From contig CANQQJ010000003.1 in NCBI GenBank assembly GCA_947625905.1, positions 55,992 through 119,991 on the forward strand: 64,000 nt of DNA, given 5' to 3'. Shown in pieces: positions 48,049-58,947 of this stretch (position 1 is the first letter of the stretch; every line of letters begins with the position of its first letter). Made by a program: the position numbers and the translations under genes. The notes beneath the pieces are model-generated. The model did not search any database. It saw only the letters and a program-made list of their open reading frames with translations, and had not been told where the DNA came from. Origin of the DNA: an uncultured Clostridia bacterium (GTDB lineage Bacteria > Bacillota > Clostridia > Monoglobales > Monoglobaceae).

Positions 48049-48528
48049 ATGGCGATCCCATTTAAGGGTACAAAAGAGCAGGAAGAGCAGCTTAAGGCAG
48101 TAATTGCCGCTCACAAGGGTGAGAAGGGAGCCACTATCCCGGTTCTTCACGAGGCGCAGGATATCTACGGCTACCTTCCGATCGAGGTTCAGAAAATGAT
48201 TGCCGAGGGACTGGGCGTATCTCTTGCAGAGGTATACGGAATCGTTACGTTCTACACTCAGTTCTCGCTGAATCCAAAGGGCGAGCATCCCATCGGAGTC
48301 TGTCTCGGAACCGCGTGCTACGTAAAGGGCAGCGGCGATATTCTCGAGAAGCTCAAAGACATTTTAAAGATCGACGTCGGAGAGTGTACGGACGACGGCA
48401 AGTTCTCGCTTGACGCGACGCGCTGCATAGGCGCCTGCGGTCTGGCTCCCGTTATGACGATCGGCGACGATGTTCACGGCAGACTGACCGTTGATCAGGT
48501 CGAAGGCATAGTCAAGCAGTACAGTTAA
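48049..48528 (+). CDS. hydC: [FeFe]-hydrogenase NuoE-like subunit
   Basis: PVLHEAQDIYGYLPIEVQKMIAEGLGVSLAEVYGIVTFYTQF, CLGTACYVKGS, CIGACGLAPVMTI. Confidence 0.93.
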   Translation: MAIPFKGTKEQEEQLKAVIAAHKGEKGATIPVLHEAQDIYGYLPIEVQKMIAEGLGVSLAEVYGIVTFYTQFSLNPKGEHPIGVCLGTACYVKGSGDILEKLKDILKIDVGECTDDGKFSLDATRCIGACGLAPVMTIGDDVHGRLTVDQVEGIVKQYS

Positions 48529-48559
48529 TATAAACGAGCATAAAGTTTGGAGGGTTAAA

Positions 48560-50443
48560 ATGAAAAGTTTGGAAGAGCTTAAATCAATTCGCGAAAAAAT
48601 GTTCGACCTGGTTGACATGAGAAATGATGACAGCGAAAACACCAATAGTGATTATAAGTATCAGGTTCTGGTGTGCGGCGGTACAGGCTGCACCTCGTCT
48701 GGCAGCATGACGCTGATCAGCGAGTTCGAGAAGCTGATAGAAAAGAACGGTCTGGGCGATAAGGTAAAGCTCGTTAAGACGGGCTGCTTCGGTCTGTGCG
48801 CGCTGGGTCCGGTTGTTATAGTTTATCCCGAGGGTGCGTTCTACAGCATGGTAAAGGCCGAGGACGTGCACGAGATAGTCGAGCAGCACCTGATGGGCGG
48901 CAAGGTCGTTACCAGACTGCTCTACGAGGAGTCCGTTCACGCGGGCACCGATGAGATCAAGTCTCTCAACGAGATCGACTTTTATAAAAAGCAGCACAGA
49001 GTTGCGCTCAGGAACTGCGGCGTTATCAATCCCGAGAACATCGAGGAGTACATAGCCAGAGACGGATACGCGGCGCTGGGCAAGGTGCTTAAGGAAATGA
49101 CGCCTCAGCAGGTAATCGACACGATCAGCGCGTCGGGACTCAGGGGCCGCGGCGGCGCTGGCTTCCCCACGGGCACAAAGTGGCAGTTTGCCGCCAACTC
49201 AAAGGGCGATATAAAATACGTGTGCTGCAACGCCGACGAGGGCGACCCGGGAGCGTTTATGGACAGAAGCATACTCGAGGGCGATCCCCACGCGGTGCTC
49301 GAGGCGATGACGATAGCGGGTTACGCCATAGGCGCGTGCCGGGGCTACATATATATCAGAGCCGAGTACCCGATCGCGGTAGAGAGGCTCAAGATCGCCA
49401 TAAAGCAGGCGAGAGAATACGGAATGCTGGGCAAAGACATTTTCGGCTCGGGATTCGATTTTGACATTGATATCAGACTGGGCGCCGGCGCGTTCGTGTG
49501 CGGCGAGGAAACCGCTCTGATGACCTCGATCGAGGGTCACAGAGGCGAGCCCAGGCCCCGTCCCCCGTTCCCGGCGGTAAAGGGTCTGTTCGGCGTGCCC
49601 ACGATACTCAACAACGTTGAGACCTACGCCAACGTGCCCGGAATTATATTGAAGGGCGCCGAGTGGTTCGCGTCAACCGGAACCGAAAAGAGCAAGGGCA
49701 CCAAGGTGTTCGCACTTGGCGGAAAGATCCACAACACGGGTCTTGTCGAGGTTCCCATGGGCACCACCATGCGCGAGATAATAGAGGACATCGGCGGAGG
49801 CATTCCGAACGGCAAGAAGTTTAAGGCGGCCCAGACGGGCGGCCCCTCGGGCGGATGTATCCCCGCGGAACTTATAGACACGCCGATCGACTACGATTCG
49901 CTGACGGCCATCGGCTCGATGATGGGCTCCGGCGGTCTTATAGTTATGGACGAGGACAACTGCATGGTCGACATCGCCAAGTTCTTCCTGGAGTTCACGG
50001 TCGACGAGTCGTGCGGTAAGTGCACGCCCTGCCGAATCGGCACAAAGCGCCTGCTTGAGATATTGACAAAGATCACCGAGGGCAAAGGCACGATGGAGGA
50101 TCTCGATCGTCTGGAGGAGCTGGCGAACGCCATCAAGGCGGGCTCGCTGTGCGGCCTTGGCCAGACCGCGCCCAACCCCGTGCTGTCCACCTTAAAGTAT
50201 TTCAGACACGAGTACGAGGCGCATATAAAGGACAAGACATGTCCCGCTCATGTCTGCAAGGGACTTTTGAAGTTCACGATCGACCCCGACAAGTGCCGCG
50301 GCTGCAGCCTTTGCGCCAAGCAGTGTCCCGTGGGCGCGATCTCGGGTCAGGTCAAGAGCCCGTTCAAGATCGATACCGATAAGTGCGTAAAGTGCGGCGC
50401 TTGCATGGAGAAGTGCCCCTTTAAGGCTATCAGCAAGCAGTAA
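48560..50443 (+). CDS. hydB: [FeFe]-hydrogenase NuoF-like subunit
   Basis: GLRGRGGAGFPTGTKWQF, CNADEGDPGAFMDRS, SCGKCTPCRIGTKR, two C-terminal CxxCxxCxxxCP. Confidence 0.95.
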   Translation: MKSLEELKSIREKMFDLVDMRNDDSENTNSDYKYQVLVCGGTGCTSSGSMTLISEFEKLIEKNGLGDKVKLVKTGCFGLCALGPVVIVYPEGAFYSMVKAEDVHEIVEQHLMGGKVVTRLLYEESVHAGTDEIKSLNEIDFYKKQHRVALRNCGVINPENIEEYIARDGYAALGKVLKEMTPQQVIDTISASGLRGRGGAGFPTGTKWQFAANSKGDIKYVCCNADEGDPGAFMDRSILEGDPHAVLEAMTIAGYAIGACRGYIYIRAEYPIAVERLKIAIKQAREYGMLGKDIFGSGFDFDIDIRLGAGAFVCGEETALMTSIEGHRGEPRPRPPFPAVKGLFGVPTILNNVETYANVPGIILKGAEWFASTGTEKSKGTKVFALGGKIHNTGLVEVPMGTTMREIIEDIGGGIPNGKKFKAAQTGGPSGGCIPAELIDTPIDYDSLTAIGSMMGSGGLIVMDEDNCMVDIAKFFLEFTVDESCGKCTPCRIGTKRLLEILTKITEGKGTMEDLDRLEELANAIKAGSLCGLGQTAPNPVLSTLKYFRHEYEAHIKDKTCPAHVCKGLLKFTIDPDKCRGCSLCAKQCPVGAISGQVKSPFKIDTDKCVKCGACMEKCPFKAISKQ

Positions 50444-50456
50444 GGAGGGAATAGAG

Positions 50457-52208
50457 ATGTCTGAAAAAATTAATATGGTTAACATGAAAATAAACGGAAT
50501 GGAAATTTCTGTTCCCGAGAATTACACGATTTTAGAGGCGGCAAGGGAAAACGGAATAGATATCCCCACCCTGTGCTATTTAAAAGACGTCAGCAAGACC
50601 GGCGCGTGCAGAATGTGCATCGTTGAGATAAAGGGCGCGAGAGCCCTTCAGGCTTCCTGCGTATATCCCGTATCAGAGGGCCTTGAGGTCCTGACCAACA
50701 CAAAGAAGGTAAGGGACCAGAGGAGAGTTACGCTTGAGCTCTTGCTGTCGGACCATGACAGAAAATGTCTCAGCTGTCCGAGGAACCAAAAGTGCGAGCT
50801 TCAGGCTCTGGCCGATGATCTGGGCGTTGAGAACATCCCGTTTGAGGGTGAGATGAACACTTACGACATAGACGAGGTTTCAGCCTCGATCGTGCGCGAC
50901 AACAACAAGTGCGTGCTCTGCCGCCGCTGCGTTAATATGTGCAAAAACGTTCAGACCGTTTCGGTAATCGACACAATGGAGCGCGGATTCAGGACAAAAG
51001 TGGGCTCGGCTTTTGACATGAGCCTTGCGGACACCGCATGCGTCAACTGCGGACAGTGCATAATCTCATGTCCCACGGGCGCGCTCAGAGAAAAGAACAA
51101 TACCAAGGAAGTATGGAACGCCATCGCCGATGACAGTAAGGTCGTTATCGTGCAGACCGCGCCCGCGGTAAGAGCCGCGCTGGGCGAGGAATTCGGTTAT
51201 CCCATGGGAACGGCAGTCACGGGCAAAATGGCCGCCGCGCTGCGCAGACTTGGGTTTGACAAGGTATTCGACACCGACACGGGCGCCGACCTCACTATAA
51301 TGGAAGAGGCAAACGAGCTGGTGGAGAGGATCAAAAACGGCGGCAAGCTGCCGATGATAACCTCCTGCAGCCCCGGCTGGGTCAAGTTCTGCGAGCATAA
51401 CTTCCCCGATTTTCTCGATAATCTTTCGAGCTGCAAGTCTCCCCACGAGATGTTCGGTGCGATCATAAAGAGCTATTACGCCGAGAAGCACGGCATTGAC
51501 CCCAAGAGCATATTTATGGTTTCGGTTATGCCCTGCGTTGCCAAGAAATTTGAGGCGGGCAGGCCCGAGATGGAGTGCGGCGGCCTCAGAGACGTTGACG
51601 CGGTTATCTCCACTCGCGAGCTTGCGGATATGATCAAGGAAGCCGGCATAATGTTCAGCAAGCTTCCCGACGAGGAATTCGATCAGCCGTTTGAGAGAGC
51701 CAGCGGCGCGGGAGTCATATTCGGTGCGACCGGCGGCGTTATGGAAGCGGCGCTCAGGACTGCGGCCGACACCCTCGGCGGCAAGTCTGTCGAGGAGATC
51801 GAGTATCACGGCGTTCGCGGAGTTGAAGGCATCAAGGAGGCTACGGTCAACATGGGCGGCATGGATGTCAAGGTCGCGGTCGCTCACGGGTTGGGCAACG
51901 CCAGAAAGCTGCTCGAGAATATCAGAGACGGCAAGGCCGACTATCACTTTATTGAGATCATGGCATGTCCCGGCGGCTGTGTAAACGGCGGCGGACAGCC
52001 GATAGTAGCCTCCAAGGACAAGATGGACAAAGACCTCCGCGTTGAGCGCGCCAAGGCCATCTATTCCGAGGACAGAGCCAGCGGCATCAGAAAGAGCCAC
52101 GAGAATCCCGACATGGTAACTCTCTATAACGAGTACCTCGAAAAGCCGGGCTCTCACAGGGCACACGAGCTGCTCCACACGACCTACACAAGCAGAGGTT
52201 TGTTCTAA
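50457..52208 (+). CDS. hydA: [FeFe]-hydrogenase catalytic subunit
   Basis: H-cluster motifs ITSCSPGWVKFCE, VMPCVAKKFEAGRPEM, MACPGGCVNGGGQP. Confidence 0.96.
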   Translation: MSEKINMVNMKINGMEISVPENYTILEAARENGIDIPTLCYLKDVSKTGACRMCIVEIKGARALQASCVYPVSEGLEVLTNTKKVRDQRRVTLELLLSDHDRKCLSCPRNQKCELQALADDLGVENIPFEGEMNTYDIDEVSASIVRDNNKCVLCRRCVNMCKNVQTVSVIDTMERGFRTKVGSAFDMSLADTACVNCGQCIISCPTGALREKNNTKEVWNAIADDSKVVIVQTAPAVRAALGEEFGYPMGTAVTGKMAAALRRLGFDKVFDTDTGADLTIMEEANELVERIKNGGKLPMITSCSPGWVKFCEHNFPDFLDNLSSCKSPHEMFGAIIKSYYAEKHGIDPKSIFMVSVMPCVAKKFEAGRPEMECGGLRDVDAVISTRELADMIKEAGIMFSKLPDEEFDQPFERASGAGVIFGATGGVMEAALRTAADTLGGKSVEEIEYHGVRGVEGIKEATVNMGGMDVKVAVAHGLGNARKLLENIRDGKADYHFIEIMACPGGCVNGGGQPIVASKDKMDKDLRVERAKAIYSEDRASGIRKSHENPDMVTLYNEYLEKPGSHRAHELLHTTYTSRGLF

Positions 52209-52220
52209 AATTCATAATAC

Positions 52221-52250
52221 CAAAACCGTCGGCGCAGCCGGCGGTTTTAT
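52221..52250 (+). terminator. Rho-independent terminator after hydA
   Basis: AAAACCGTCGGCGCAGCCGGCGGTTTTAT. Confidence 0.8.
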
Positions 52251-52261
52251 TTAACTTTCTG

Positions 52262-52290
52262 TTGCAATGTACAAAAAATTGTGCTATAAT
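52262..52290 (+). promoter_or_regulatory. Promoter of pectate lyase-like gene
   Basis: TTGCAA-17-TATAAT. Confidence 0.8.
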
Positions 52291-52330
52291 TTGTGTTAAG
52301 AAACAAAATTTAATGTCAGGAGGGTAAATC

Positions 52331-55300
52331 ATGAAAAAATTATTGTCATATATTTTGATATTATGCGTGGCATTTTCCGTATTTTCGATTTGTCCGATAT
52401 TCGCGGAAGGCGATGCGGTCCCTTCGGAGAGCGCCGCGCTTTCGCAGGATCCGGTTCCCGCCGCGGTGCCTGACCCGCTGCCTGCCTTCCCCGGCGCCGA
52501 GGGCGGAGGAAAATACTCAAAAGGCGCAAGAGGAGCTTTGGAAAGCGGCGGCGCCGTTGAGGTGTATCATGTGACGAATCTCGACCCCGACGGCCCGGGC
52601 AGTTTGGCCGACGCGGTTGGCGACGGCGTGACGGTCGGTGATGATTCCGACACGGTCGGCAGGATCGTTGTGTTCGATGTGGGCGGAATTATCGACGTGC
52701 CCGACACTCTTTATATCAACAGAAACAACATAACGCTTTTGGGGCAGACCGCGCCGGGCGACGGAATAACTCTGACGGGCGGCGATCTAAGGATCGGCAA
52801 CGGCAGAAAAAATGTTATCATCCGCTATATGCGGGTGCGCCCCACCAACAAGAACGGCGGCGAGTATGACGGTATAGGCGGCCAGTGGAACCAAGACGTT
52901 ATCATAGACCACTGCTCAACGAGCTGGTTCGTGGACGAGGGCTTGACGCTTTACGCGGGCAACTCGGAGAACGCCACATACAAGCAGGGTCAGCGCCTCA
53001 CTGTTCAGGACACGATCACCGCGGAGAGCATGAGGATATCGGGGCATTTTAAGGGCGCGCACGGCTACGGCGGAATTTTGGGCGGCACGAACGCCACCTA
53101 CTATCGCAATCTTTTTGCCCACCATGACAGCCGCTCGCCCAGACTTGACAGAGTGCTGCAAAAGACGGATATTCAAAACAACATGATCTACAACTGGGGA
53201 GTTACCAACTCGGCATACGGCGGCGAGCCTACCTCTCCCCACAATCAGATACTTAATCCCTCAAAGATCAACTATGCCAACAATTATTACAGCTTCGGCC
53301 CAAGCACACGCGAGGACAGGAAGCCGAGAATTTATGACCTTGACAAGCTGGCCAAAACGGTTGACGGCGTTACATACAAGAGCCAATTTTATATGGAAAA
53401 CAATTATGTGGACGGCTATTCCGACGTAACTGCCAACAACTGGCTCGATAAGGCGGTCAACAAGGGCGCAAATCAAGTCGAAAGAATGAATGTGCCGTTC
53501 CTGCTCGGCGACGAGCTTTATCCCGATCTCAGCGTCAGCGAGGTTATCCCGGGCGCCGAGGTCAAGGACGCGATACTTCCCGGGATAGGAGCAACTCTGC
53601 CCAAGCGCGACGCGATCGACGCCAGAATAATCGCCGACGCGAAAAACAGGACCGGCAGGATAATCAACAATTCCGATGAGGTCGGCGGTATCACGGGCTT
53701 TGAAAAAGTTGAAAAGCCGTTTGTGATCCCCGCGGATTGGAAGACCGAAAACGGCATGGGAAGCGCGAAGGACGAAGATATTATACAAGACGGCGCAAAC
53801 GCGGGCTACACATGGATAGAGGCGTATGTTAACGATTGGACGGCCGAGCAGAGCCAAACGCCGCCGACCAATCCCGAGATAATCGTCACGTCGCCCGCGA
53901 TCGCCTCCGTAAACGGAAGCATCGGCGGCACGACCGTAAACAAAGGAAATTGGTCTGTTATTAACGACACGCAGACCGTGGCATATAAGGCGCAGGCTTC
54001 TCCGGTCGGAAGCACCGCGATCACCAAAATGGAGCTTTGGGACGGCCCGAATATGATCAAAGAATACCCGGGAGCCTCGTCGATAGACGACGCGGTATCC
54101 CTCGATATCGGCGAGCATTATCTTTCCTGCATGGCGTATAACGACGCGGGCGAGAGCACCCGCAGCACGACCTCGATAGTATACGTTAACGGCACAAAAG
54201 CTCCCGAGGGCTGGCAGATGGCAAAGATCGGCTCGCCCACATTCGGAAACGGAGCGGTTTCGGTCGATGAAAACGGCATATACACCATAGGCGGCAGCGG
54301 AAAGATCGGCGGCACGGCCGATAAGTGCAGCTTTATGTACAAGCAGATGAGCGGTAATTTTGATATTTCGATCAAGCTCGATTCGGTTCCCGCAAACGAG
54401 AACGGACCTGTTGTCGGCCTTATGGTCCGCAGCAGTTTGGACGCCAACTCGATCTCCGCGGCTCTGGTAGACGGCTGGATAAAGCTCGGCAGGAACCCGA
54501 GGATCGTTGCCAGAACCAAAAAAGGCGGGGCTCTCGCGGTCGATAATGACCAAAAATACGATGATTTAAAAGACGGAAAATCGAGTAATAGGGACAGTGA
54601 CCAGAAAATAGGTATTTTCTTTGAGGATAAAAACGGCGGCGTTGTATCCGCGAATAATTTGGGCGAGTATAACGACGGAAACAAAAAGGGTTACAACTGG
54701 CTGCCCGGCGAAGCGCACGAGCTTCCGAACTATCTCAGGATCCAGCGCGACGGCGACAATCTGGTGTTCTCGGTCTCAAATGACGGAGAGGACTACACCG
54801 ACAATATCAGACAGCCCTATATCATGAACATCAACGGCCTTCCCGAGACTATGTATGTCGGCGTCGCGATTGACTCGCACCAGGGCCAGTCGGACGCGTC
54901 GCCCAAGGCGTATTATTCGATGGCGAGCTTCAGCGATTTGAAGCTTGACAACAATTCCAACTTTGAGGGTCTGCCAACGCCCGGACCGACGCCCACTCCG
55001 GCGCCCACGATCGAACCCGGTACCGCCGCGCAATACGATCTTTGGAAAGTCGGTCAAGCAAAAGAAAATGTTAATGACGGCGAGAAGGCATATGTTAATT
55101 ATAACGGTAAGGACGCTCTTTTAGTAAAAAGCAGGAATGTTTATCTGACCCTTAGTGATCCGATTAAGTCGGGAAAAGTTGTCTTCGGCACAGATGTGTA
55201 TATAGACAAGACCGTATCCAGAAACTTTAGAATATACCTTGAGAACGGCAGCGGTATCCTATCCGACGCATCTAAGGTTCTGGCCGAGGTAGTGAATAAC

Positions 55301-55876
55301 GACGGCGTGAGCAACGGAGGTAAAATTATAAATTACGGACCGGGTACGGGAACTGCGGGTCCGGCACTGTTCACATATGATGACTTGAGCGAAAGTTCAT
55401 GGGTCAATTTTAAGATAACCTTAGATTATGACAAAGCTGACGCCGCGGACTTTATTACGGTATCAGCCACGCTGCCTGACGGAACTGTTCTCGGCACAGC
55501 TTCGATGCCCGTCATCGAGGGAAGGGATGTGACTCTTAAACAAATCAGACTGGTGCAGACGGCCGCTCCGGCGTACTTTGCCAATATGAGACTTGAAAAA
55601 GAGTTTTCGAGCGAAAAGGTATTCTATGTGAGCGAGCCCATCATGGACGGCAGAACAGTCAATGCGGTGATAAAGAACATTGGCGGACAGGGAGACGCTT
55701 TGTTTATAGCGGCAGCGTACGAAAACGGCGCTTTGGCGGACGCGAAGTTCGCTGAGATACCCGTGTCTGACTCGGATTATGTCGTCAGCGGTATGGCCTT
55801 TGACAAGGATTATACCGACGTCAGGTTCTATCTCTGGAGCAGCGGAGATCTGCGGCCGTATACCAATGTCAGATAA
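52331..55876 (+). CDS. Secreted PL1-like pectate lyase with concanavalin-like and C-terminal CBM-like domains
   Basis: Signal peptide; FPGAEGGGKYSKGARG, VYHVTNLDPDGPGSLADAV, IDHCSTSWFVDEG, NLFAHHDSRSPRLD. Confidence 0.87.
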   Translation: MKKLLSYILILCVAFSVFSICPIFAEGDAVPSESAALSQDPVPAAVPDPLPAFPGAEGGGKYSKGARGALESGGAVEVYHVTNLDPDGPGSLADAVGDGVTVGDDSDTVGRIVVFDVGGIIDVPDTLYINRNNITLLGQTAPGDGITLTGGDLRIGNGRKNVIIRYMRVRPTNKNGGEYDGIGGQWNQDVIIDHCSTSWFVDEGLTLYAGNSENATYKQGQRLTVQDTITAESMRISGHFKGAHGYGGILGGTNATYYRNLFAHHDSRSPRLDRVLQKTDIQNNMIYNWGVTNSAYGGEPTSPHNQILNPSKINYANNYYSFGPSTREDRKPRIYDLDKLAKTVDGVTYKSQFYMENNYVDGYSDVTANNWLDKAVNKGANQVERMNVPFLLGDELYPDLSVSEVIPGAEVKDAILPGIGATLPKRDAIDARIIADAKNRTGRIINNSDEVGGITGFEKVEKPFVIPADWKTENGMGSAKDEDIIQDGANAGYTWIEAYVNDWTAEQSQTPPTNPEIIVTSPAIASVNGSIGGTTVNKGNWSVINDTQTVAYKAQASPVGSTAITKMELWDGPNMIKEYPGASSIDDAVSLDIGEHYLSCMAYNDAGESTRSTTSIVYVNGTKAPEGWQMAKIGSPTFGNGAVSVDENGIYTIGGSGKIGGTADKCSFMYKQMSGNFDISIKLDSVPANENGPVVGLMVRSSLDANSISAALVDGWIKLGRNPRIVARTKKGGALAVDNDQKYDDLKDGKSSNRDSDQKIGIFFEDKNGGVVSANNLGEYNDGNKKGYNWLPGEAHELPNYLRIQRDGDNLVFSVSNDGEDYTDNIRQPYIMNINGLPETMYVGVAIDSHQGQSDASPKAYYSMASFSDLKLDNNSNFEGLPTPGPTPTPAPTIEPGTAAQYDLWKVGQAKENVNDGEKAYVNYNGKDALLVKSRNVYLTLSDPIKSGKVVFGTDVYIDKTVSRNFRIYLENGSGILSDASKVLAEVVNNDGVSNGGKIINYGPGTGTAGPALFTYDDLSESSWVNFKITLDYDKADAADFITVSATLPDGTVLGTASMPVIEGRDVTLKQIRLVQTAAPAYFANMRLEKEFSSEKVFYVSEPIMDGRTVNAVIKNIGGQGDALFIAAAYENGALADAKFAEIPVSDSDYVVSGMAFDKDYTDVRFYLWSSGDLRPYTNVR

Positions 55877-55881
55877 CACAA

Positions 55882-55910
55882 AAAGCGGGCGGCAAATTGC
55901 CGCCCGCTTT
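55882..55910. terminator. Bidirectional terminator
   Basis: AAAGCGGGCGGCAAATTGCCGCCCGCTTT between convergent genes. Confidence 0.88.
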
Positions 55911-55923
55911 AATATTATCTTTT

Positions 55924-57411
55924 TTAGCTCCACGGGTTTTCTGTGGGATATCTCACGCCCTTGGGCTGATTGTATCCGATCTCCTCAACGGGAACACCGA
56001 TGTACTTGAACACCTCAAACAGCTCTTTGCCGAAGTGTCCGAACGCAACCGCGCCGTGGTGCGGATAGTTTTTCTCGATAAGCACGTGGCGGTAGAACCG
56101 TCCCATCTCGGGGATCGCGAATACGCCGATCGAGCCGAACGAGCGGGTTGCGACGGGCAGAACCTCGCCGTTTGCGATATAACCGCGCAGCTTGGCGTCG
56201 GATGTGCTCTGGAGGCGGAAGAACGTGATGTCTCCGGGAGCGATGTCGCCCTCGAGAGTGCCGTTGGTTACCTCAACGGGCAGGCTTCTCGCCATGATCT
56301 TCTGGTACTTCATCGAGCAGGCCGCCAGCTTGGACGAGCAGGTGTTTCCGCAGTGGAAGCCCATAAACGTGTCTTTGTGGGTGTAGTCGAACTTGCCCTC
56401 GATGTCCTCTTTGAACATGTCGGCGGGAACCGAGTTGTTGATGTCAAGCAGCGTCACCGCGTCCTCGCTTACGCAGGTTCCGATGTACTCGCTGAGGCAG
56501 CCGTAGATGTCTACCTCGCAGGATACGGGGATTCCGCGGCCCGTGAGACGGCTGTTCACATAGCAGGGAACAAAACCGAACTGGGTCTGGAACGCGGGCC
56601 AGCACTTGCCGGCTACCGCAACATATTTCTTGGAGCCCTTGTGGTTTTCGATCCAGTCGAGCAGGGTCAGCTCATACTGCGCCAGTTTGGGCAGTATCTC
56701 GGGCTTCATGTTGCCCTCGCCAAGCTCTTTTTCCATGTCGGCCACAACCTCGGGTATTCTCTCGTCGCCCGCGTGATTGTTGAATGACTCGAACAAGTCG
56801 AGCTCCGAGTTTTCCTCGATCTCAACGCCGAGCTTAAACAGCTGATAGATGGGCGCGTTGCAGGCCATGAAGTTTAAGGGTCTGGGTCCGAAGGAGATTA
56901 TCTTGAGATCCGACAGACCGATAACCGCTCTGGCGATCGGCAGGAATTCGTGGATCATTTCGGCGCATTCCTCGGCGTTGCCCACGGGATATTCGGGGAT
57001 ATACGCCTTTGTGCCTCTCAGATACAGATTGTAGCTGGCGTTGAGCATGCCGCAGTATGCGTCGCCTCTGTCGTCGCTGAGGCAGCCGATGCTCTCCTCC
57101 GCGGCGGCCACGAACATTTTGGGGCCCTCGAACTGCTGGGCCAGCATAGTCTCCGAGATCTCGGGGCCGAAGTTGCCAAGATATACGCAAAGCGCGTTGC
57201 AGCCCGCTTTTTTGATGTCTTCAAGCGCCTGCTGCATATGTATCTCGCTTTCAACGATGCAGACGGGACATTCATAAATATCCGCCGAGTCGTATTTGCC
57301 GGCGTAAGCCTTAACGAGCGCCTCGCGTCTGCTCACGGACAGAGACTCGGGGAAACAGTCGCGGCTTACGGCCACAATACCGATTTTAACTTTTGGAATG
57401 TTGTTGATCAT
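55924..57411 (-). CDS. L-fucose/L-arabinose isomerase family protein
   Basis: GIVAVSRDCFPESLSVSRREALVKAY, CNALCVYLGNFGPE, CEVDIYGCLSEYIGT, FHCGNTCSSKL. Confidence 0.85.
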   Translation of the reverse strand: MINNIPKVKIGIVAVSRDCFPESLSVSRREALVKAYAGKYDSADIYECPVCIVESEIHMQQALEDIKKAGCNALCVYLGNFGPEISETMLAQQFEGPKMFVAAAEESIGCLSDDRGDAYCGMLNASYNLYLRGTKAYIPEYPVGNAEECAEMIHEFLPIARAVIGLSDLKIISFGPRPLNFMACNAPIYQLFKLGVEIEENSELDLFESFNNHAGDERIPEVVADMEKELGEGNMKPEILPKLAQYELTLLDWIENHKGSKKYVAVAGKCWPAFQTQFGFVPCYVNSRLTGRGIPVSCEVDIYGCLSEYIGTCVSEDAVTLLDINNSVPADMFKEDIEGKFDYTHKDTFMGFHCGNTCSSKLAACSMKYQKIMARSLPVEVTNGTLEGDIAPGDITFFRLQSTSDAKLRGYIANGEVLPVATRSFGSIGVFAIPEMGRFYRHVLIEKNYPHHGAVAFGHFGKELFEVFKYIGVPVEEIGYNQPKGVRYPTENPWS

Positions 57412-57493
57412 ATTAGTAACCTCCGTTTATTTAAAATTTTATAATATTCTACAGTATATTTTAATATATATTTTTCGGCAAGTCAACAAAAAC

Positions 57494-58726
57494 TTATATT
57501 ATTAGCTTGATTTTCGCCACTCTGCGGTTCTCCATGCTTGTTACCATAACTTTGTGGCCGTTGTATTCAAACCTGTCGCCCAGCTCGGGCATTCTGGCCA
57601 GCTTTTCCATGACCCAGCCCGAAACCGTGTTCGGGTCGTCGTCATCGGGCTCCTCGCCTATAAGCTCCATAAAGTCCTCAAGGTCGGACGAACCCAGCAC
57701 CTCATATACGCCGTCCGACAACTTTTTAAAGTTCTCGACGAATTTGTCGTGCTCGTCCCATATCTCGCCCACAAGCTCCTCAAGCACGTCCTCAAGGGTC
57801 ACGATACCCTCGGTTCCGCCATACTCGTCCACAACCACGGCGAAGTGGTTCTTGGATTTTTGCAGCGTTTTGATAAGGTCCGAAACGCTCATTGAGGGCA
57901 GAATGTAGTTGACGGGAGATATAATATCGTCGATCTTTTCGCCCGTGCCCTTCTGCATCTGGTGGAACAGGTCCTTTTGGTGGATAACGCCGATTATATT
58001 GTCGATCGTGTCCTTAAACACGGGCAGACGCGAATATCCGGTGTCCAGAAATGTGTCGATTATCTCGCTTCTGTCGGTGCCCAGCTCCACGGCGCAGACG
58101 TCTATCCTCGGGGTCAGTATGTCCTCGACCTCGCGGTCGTTGAACTCGATTGCGCTCTTGATGAGGTCGCGCTCCTCGGGATCTATCTCGCCTCCGCTCT
58201 CCGCCTCGTCAACAATAGTGATCAGCTCTTCCTCGGTAATGCCCCCGCCGTCGTCCGACTTGACGATCTTGTCGATCAGTTTTTTCCACAATCCGAACAG
58301 ATAGTTAAACGGCGTGAGAATGACCGCGAAAAACGAAATAGGCTTCGACACCGCGATAGCGAATTTTTCGGGGCTTTCCTTTGCCACGTTTTTGGGTGTG
58401 ATCTCGCCGAAAATAAGGACGAGAACCGTCATAACAACGGTCGAGACCGTGACGCCCGCGTTTCCCAAAAGGCTCGTGAAAAGCACGGTCGCGAGAGATG
58501 ATGAGAGGATGTTAACAATATTGTTTCCGATCAGAATAGTGGACAACAGTCTGTCATAGTTGTCCGAAAGCCTGTCAACAAGCTTCGCCTTTTTGTTGCC
58601 CTCTTTGGCAAGGTTCTTTATACGAATACGATTAATTGATGTGTACGCTGTTTCGGTCGCGGAAAAAAACGCCGAAAAAGCGATAAGAAAAATAATTACA
58701 AGGCTAAGCCCGACATAACTGTCCAT
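57494..58726 (-). CDS. TlyC/CorC-type membrane protein (DUF21 + CBS pair + CorC_HlyC domain)
   Basis: [65 protein letters not shown]. Confidence 0.94.
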   Translation of the reverse strand: MDSYVGLSLVIIFLIAFSAFFSATETAYTSINRIRIKNLAKEGNKKAKLVDRLSDNYDRLLSTILIGNNIVNILSSSLATVLFTSLLGNAGVTVSTVVMTVLVLIFGEITPKNVAKESPEKFAIAVSKPISFFAVILTPFNYLFGLWKKLIDKIVKSDDGGGITEEELITIVDEAESGGEIDPEERDLIKSAIEFNDREVEDILTPRIDVCAVELGTDRSEIIDTFLDTGYSRLPVFKDTIDNIIGVIHQKDLFHQMQKGTGEKIDDIISPVNYILPSMSVSDLIKTLQKSKNHFAVVVDEYGGTEGIVTLEDVLEELVGEIWDEHDKFVENFKKLSDGVYEVLGSSDLEDFMELIGEEPDDDDPNTVSGWVMEKLARMPELGDRFEYNGHKVMVTSMENRRVAKIKLII

Positions 58727-58857
58727 AATAAGCCGGTGCGCGGAAAAGCCGCGCCGCTCCTTTCTTTTATATAAAATTTTACAAATAACATTATATCACC
58801 GCCCTTTATAAAAGTCAATATATCAAAAAATAATTAAAATTTTTTTAACAATTTCTC

Positions 58858-58920
58858 TTGACAACGATATAATACAGTGGTATTATATCAATATAACAAT
58901 TGAACAGATGTTCAGATGTT
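58858..58920 (+). promoter_or_regulatory. Promoter TTGACA-17-TATTAT with 12-2-12 ArsR/SmtB-type operator
   Basis: AACAATTGAACA-GA-TGTTCAGATGTT at 58895-58920; arms match 10/12. Confidence 0.75.
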
Positions 58921-58947
58921 TAGATGAAGTCAAGGGAGGACATAATA

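Noticed and set aside
51066-52178. 370-aa minus-strand ORF antisense to hydA
   Set aside because: Opposes conserved H-cluster coding sequence; no RBS or motif.
53261-54553. 430-aa minus-strand ORF antisense to pectate lyase
   Set aside because: Arg/Val/Gly-rich shadow of a GC-rich CDS, no recognisable motif.
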